From Cenococcum geophilum 1.58 (Eukaryota; Ascomycota; Dothideomycetes; Gloniales; Gloniaceae), in NCBI GenBank assembly GCA_001692895.1, contig KV748182.1, positions 934,341-998,340 on the forward strand: a DNA stretch of 64,000 bases, in the 5' to 3' direction. Positions 59,319 through 64,000 of this stretch are shown piece after piece. A program made the position numbers and the translations under genes. Numbering within the stretch: the first letter of the stretch is position 1; each line of letters starts with the position of its first letter. The notes under the pieces were generated by a model. That model saw nothing but the letters and a program-made list of their open reading frames with translations. It was not told the DNA's origin and did no database searches.

Positions 59319-59476
59319 TGTTAGGAATAAGGCACGTGGTTGTCACGTGTTGCCGTGGCACTAGCGTGGTAAGGAACCTTAAGTTCCTCACCCTTCCCCT
59401 TTCTAATTAACAAGAATAACAACCATCATACTATCTACGAACCGTAGCTACGTGATATCCCCTTTTAAGTCCAACA
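59319..59476 (+). repeat. Copia 3' LTR
   Basis: 158 bp, starts tgttaggaataaggc, ends aagtccaaca. Confidence 0.92.
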
Positions 59477-59655
59477 GTAATAGAATTTTACTAGCTTGCT
59501 GCTTAAGGAACTAGGCGGTATACTAGGTAATATATAGCAATTTCGCGCTTAGTAATAGAAGTTTACTAGCTTACCACTTAAAAAACTAGGCATATACTAG
59601 GTAATATACAGCAATTTCGCGCTTAGTAATTAAAGTCTGTTAGTTTACTCTTTAA
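59477..59655. repeat. Satellite of about 73-bp units, right block
   Basis: Two and a half units (gcttaccacttaaaaaactagg-type starts at 59504 and 59569, plus a decaying unit to 59655). The right block was continuous with 52376-53588 before copia inserted. Confidence 0.83.
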
Positions 59656-62108
59656 GGCAGTAATTTTATTAGATTGGAGCTCCTAGCTAGAGTTATAATT
59701 AATATAGACTTTAGATCTAACTATTTAATTAGTAAAGTGGAGTAAATATAAAGTTAATATAGCTTTTAAAGCTTTAAATCTATACCTAATTTAAAATATA
59801 GCTAAGAAAGAATAGATTACTAGTAACTCTATACTTAATATAAGGCTAATTAGTAACTCCTAAAGCTCTATTATTAACTTAATGTTTATTAAGGGGCGTA
59901 TTAGCTATAGAATCTAAAACACCCGCTTATTCTACTACTATTCTCTTTATACTAGTATACGGCTCGTTCTAGATATATACCTTAATTGTAATACTATAGT
60001 CGCGTTGCATGCCTTATATAATATTCTTATTTTAACCTTTTTAATCGCGATAAGCTTGTTTCTAGGGGGTTTATATTGGAGGTAGGTAAAGATATAGGAA
60101 ACGCCGATTGTAGAGAGGACGTTGGTTAAGGAGGCTCTATTATTATACTAAAGTAGGAAGTCGCGATAGAGGCCTAATAGTAGAGATGGGCTCTTTTAAA
60201 TTGCTTACTAATATTAATTACGTATTAATATATAAAGTTAAATCTAAAGCCTTATTTTAGAGCCTTACTAAATAATTAACTTAATTACAGATTTAAATAA
60301 GCTATAGTAGTAGCCGCCACTAATTATAAAATAGGTAATACTAAAAGGCGTATAGATCGAACAGTTATAATATAAAGGCGATTTATAACCGAATAGTAAG
60401 GAGCTTTAAGCTCTATATCCCTTTATTTAGTAAAAAATACTTTTTATATTAGGCGCTTTAGACGCTTTTACCTAGGTTAGTATACTACGGGCACCCTAGC
60501 TAGCGTAATTTTATTAGTAAGCCTTACTAAAACGCGTTAACTTATAATGCCGACAAAATGCTATAGAAGGCCACCACCTATATGTATATTTGAGGAAGTT
60601 AGGCAAAATGTTATAATATATAATATTATAACTATAGGTTTCTAGCCTTCCTCTATTAACTAGCTACTAATTATATAAAATAATCCTTTATTAAAGTCTT
60701 CCCCTAAATTACTACTACCTATCTACTTTATATGCGTTCTTAACGTTAATAAGGATAAGCTTCCCTTTTAGATCCTACTGCTAAATACTATCCATCTATC
60801 TATTACCTACTCTTTATATTAGAACTAATTTCCCCTTAACTTAACTATATACCAGCCCTTAACCTATTTTTAAAGTAAATATCGTAATAGTATATATGCT
60901 AAGAAAGAGTTATAGATATTTTACGCTAATCGGTTATTATAGATAAATAAAAACCCTAGGTATGCAGCTACCTAACTAAGCGCACTAAGCGTCCCTATAT
61001 TAAAAAGGCGTTACTAAAGAATAGAGATAGGACCACTAAGCTAGCTCTAAAGTCGCGAAAGAAGAAAGCGGTGGATAGTTACTAAAAGGAGATTAGAGGG
61101 TTTCTAATTAAGTAGGAGAAGAATAGTAAGGTAGCTAAAGCCACGAAGATAGCTTAGCTATCTATTAAGAAGCCTTTACTAACCTATTCTATCCTACCAG
61201 CCGCTAAAAATGCCGCTATATATACTTTAAAGAGAACTAAGTTAAATAAAAATAGCGCCGCGGAGATGGCTATTATAGAAACTAAAAAAACTATAAAGAG
61301 GGACCTCTTTAATATTGTAAGTTAGATAATTAGTTATAAAAAGGAGGAATAGGATGCTTTATAGACTGTATTACCCTCTAATTACTAAAATAGAGAGTTT
61401 AAAGGCAGAAATTAAGGAACTTTAAAAAGCTAAAAAGGCTTAAAATATATCTATTATTAATCTAATTTAGGACGCCTAAGTAATAAAGCAGGATTATCTC
61501 TAAGGTTATAAAACTATATTTATAACTAAAGCGCATAATATAAATTAAAAAAAGGTAATATTTTAAAAGCTTTTAGTAAAGGACTAGCTTAAGGTTATAA
61601 GGGAGGATATACTATATACGCTAAATAAGGTGTATTAAGTCCTATAAGTAATTAGACGGTTTAACTAGCGGCTGTTTAATATAGAGGATTAATTAAGGGC
61701 GGTAAAGGGGGGCTTAAAGGAGGCTATAGTAAAGGCTCAATTAGCTTTACTTAGTCTCCTATTAAAATATAATTAAAAACAATATATAAATTCTATACTT
61801 AGCTAAGTTATTACCTTTTTATATTAGTAGTCTAGGTAGGATTTATAAGGTTTAATAAACTAATAAGTTAGTTTAGTTCTTAAATCCTAAAGATTATAAC
61901 TATATAAAACTTATACTACCTAAGGCAATCTACCGTAAAATGCCGCTAAACTTAGCATGCTGCGTATTTACTAGAACTTCTTAATTTACCTTACTATTAA
62001 TAAGTATTAGATAACAGCAATTTACCTACTAGCGTTTCTATAGGAGTACTTAACTTTAATATCTACTTCGCCTAACTCTTTACCTCTACTACCTTAACTA
62101 ACTCTCGT
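59656..62108. other. Unassigned AT-rich stretch upstream of S2
   Basis: No known domain found on either strand. Some stretches read coherently on plus with RIP-type stops: MPTKCYRRPPPICIFEEVRQNV near 60548-60612 and a Lys-rich, coiled-coil-like stretch near 60990-61330 (KKALLKNRDRTTKLALKSRKKK). These could be an upstream gene or earlier exons of the S2 element. 62020-62105 is pyrimidine-rich (cttcgcctaactctttacctct), like a fungal promoter. tagttaattaattag-type palindromes lie near 62130 and 62210. Confidence 0.4.
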
Positions 62109-64000
62109 ATGGCACCTCTACGCGACATTAATTAGTTAATTAATTAGTTTAACCGCTAATTACTGCTTTAAGCTGTAACTTATACCCTAGAACTGCGGTA
62201 ATTTACCTAGTTAATTAATTCTTATAATTAGTTTGTCTTACCTACCTACTTTAAACTTACACTTTTACTAAACACTAACTAGATTCTTTCGCTCTTATAT
62301 TATAACACTCTACTTCTCCTTTATCCTATCTTAATATCTTTACGCATTACTATAAAGGACTTAGATATTATAAATAGATGGGAAATTAATACTCGTAGCC
62401 TTAAGGAAATTAAAAAGACAATCTTAGATAGTATAGTAGAAGCCAGGCTTAATAAAATCGCATTTTATACTACTAAAGATAAAGTACTACGCAATAACTT
62501 TATTTAAAAGGTTCTTAGTAACTTACCTAAAAGGGAAGGTATTTTAGAGAGCTAGTCTAAAGATACTATTATTGCTTTAAAGAAATTAGTTTTTTGCTAT
62601 TTTAAGAGGTTATAGTATTAATAGAGTTTAACTTAGATAAAGATTAAATTATATAGGTTAATATTAAATCCTATAAGAAGGCTTATATTGCCTAGTAAGG
62701 GGTATTATAAGCCGCATTCTAGCGATATATACTATACTATAAAAGTAAAGTAGAATTTATACTTAAGAGTACCAATTATAAGTTCTTTTAATAACATCTG
62801 GCTATCTATATACTAATAATTACAGCTAAGTATTTAATTATAGAAATACTGTACTAAATACCATATAAGTAGAGTATAAACCCTGCCAGTATTGCTAATA
62901 CCCTAATTTGCTAGTCTTTACGCAGTAATCCTATATATAAAAAACGGTAGAAGACTGCGTCTAAGCAGACCCATAAGTACTTAGAGTACTTAAATAATAA
63001 GTTTGTTAATAAAGATACTAAAAGTAAGAGCAATGCTTTATTAACCCTATTAGCGTATAATAGCATTCTAAGTTTATTAGGTTAGAAGAAACGTAGTTAT
63101 AAAAGGAAGTAACCTGCTAGAGTATCTAAAGGCAAATTATAGCAAGCTACTAAGGACGGCCGCGGTAGTCTAGCTATCTAGCCTATAGGGGGTCCTAGTA
63201 GTATAGAGGAGAATAAAGACAATTATAATGCTCTCTAAAGCGCAACCGCTCTAGATCCCAAACTAGCTTAACTATAGGTTATAACCGTAGACGATTTAGC
63301 TAGTAATACCATATAGGTTTCTACAGAAGACAATAACCTAAAAGAAGAGGCCCTTAAAGATATAATAAACGAAGCCAATAGGGAGGTAGAGGCTGCTAAT
63401 TATATTAAGTAAAAGTATAGGTATATAAGTATATAGAGTACATCTTAAATTAGACTAATGTTAGCTTATTTTGGATTTTAAAAAGCCGCTATAGTAAAAG
63501 TAGGTGGCAAGGTTAAGAGAATAGAGTAGTAAATATATAAACGCTTAGCTAAGCTATAGGGGGTTTCTAAAGGGGCCCTCCTAGGGAATAAGATAGTCTC
63601 CGTTCCCTATAAATAGGGTTTAAATCTGGAGTTTAGAGCGTTCCTATACTAGCTATATAGTATATTTAAGATATTCTACTAGGAACGTATAGAGCTAAAT
63701 AGTAGGGTTTTTGTAGACAGTATAGGGACCGGTAAAATAGTAACCGTATACTTAACTATTATCCTTAACTACTACTATACTATAAACCTAGATAAAGTAG
63801 CTACTAATTAAGCGGCTAAAAATGCTACTTAATATTTACCGGAGGGCTACTAGGCTAATAACGTTAAGTATCCTAGCTAGGATAAAGTACCTCTACTATA
63901 CTCGTGCGTAAATTATAACGCTATATCTATAATACGTAAACAGTATAGTGTTAGCCTAGTTATTATAGTTCTACATATTATTACTACCTAAAGAGATAAT
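62109..64000 (+). pseudogene. SNF2-like ATPase gene relic, copy S2 (runs off the window)
   Basis: Candidate start ATG at 62109 (MAPLRDIN) behind a pyrimidine-rich stretch. A helical N-terminal part follows (RWEINTRSLKEIKKTILDSI near 62380-62440), then a part homologous to S1 from 62875. Blocks: KYLEYLNNKFVNKDTKSKSNALLTLL near 62970-63050, an acidic linker (TEDNNLKEEALKDIINEANRE near 63320-63385), GLNLEFRAFLY near 63620, VFVDSIGTGKIVTVYLTIIL at about 63710-63770 (Walker A), and VIIVLHIITT-stop-RDN at the window end. At least one frameshift separates the N-terminal frame from the ATPase frame. The second ATPase lobe lies outside. Function beyond a probable DNA-dependent ATPase cannot be given. 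Confidence 0.55.

Larger units (their letters stand above)
53589..59476 (+). mobile_element. Ty1/copia LTR retrotransposon
   Basis: 5.9 kb, 158-bp LTRs with TGT...ACA ends, inserted in a satellite unit. Flanking ataat and gtaat are the 5-bp duplication (differing by one A/G); the empty site gcttagtaatagaagttta occurs at 59549. About eleven LTR differences, all but one transitions. Carries Gag-Pol, a 3' minisatellite and a polypurine tract. Confidence 0.92.

Overview
The window is a block of nested, decayed transposable elements from the nuclear genome of a filamentous ascomycete (Pezizomycotina); I see no intact host gene. Two things point there. First, the element families are fungal: Helitrons with a Rep/PIF1-type helicase protein, a Tad-like LINE, a chromodomain Ty3/gypsy element, a Ty1/copia element of the fungal type, and a tyrosine-recombinase relic. 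Second, nearly every coding relic is full of TAG/TAA where Trp, Gln or Arg is expected, with His/Cys turned to Tyr and Asp to Asn, and CpA is scarce while TpA is very common. That is the signature of repeat-induced point mutation (RIP).

Layout. 1-2207: tyrosine-recombinase relic, a GGCAGAAT minisatellite, 156-bp direct repeats, and the tail of an unidentified Cys-motif gene attached to the last codons of a lost Helitron. 2208-32995: head-to-tail array of five Helitrons (H1-H5), all with the coding strand on minus. Each 5' TC end sits one base from the 91-bp palindromic 3' end of the next copy. H2 is longer and carries a second, convergent gene. H3 is split by a 25-N gap at 18274-18298 and flanked by badly corrupted sequence; H5 also contains an error-rich stretch.

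32996-49668: a Tad-like LINE (LINE2), apparently near full length. Its leader is interrupted by a 5'-truncated relative (LINE1, 34674-37114, with a 15-bp target duplication). Its ORF1 is interrupted by a segment that contains a complete gypsy/chromovirus element (38425-44768, 192-bp LTRs). 49671-52375 and 62109-64000: two copies of a decayed gene with a SNF2-like ATPase core. The first is 5'-truncated at LINE2 and the second runs off the window. Between them lies a satellite of about 73-bp units (52376-59655), itself split by a 423-bp TA-flanked inverted-repeat element and a copia element with 158-bp LTRs. 59656-62108 is unassigned.

The elements do not form a pathway; they record successive insertions. 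The satellite existed before the inverted-repeat element and copia landed in it. LINE2 existed before LINE1 and gypsy. LINE1 is less mutated than LINE2, and the 423-bp element looks essentially free of RIP. The most unusual signals are the regular Helitron array with palindromic ends whose arms changed in step, the passenger gene in H2, the lightly mutated structured LINE2 leader, and the repeated SNF2-like gene with its satellite. All coordinates of decayed genes are approximate, and domain calls were made by reading through stops by eye.
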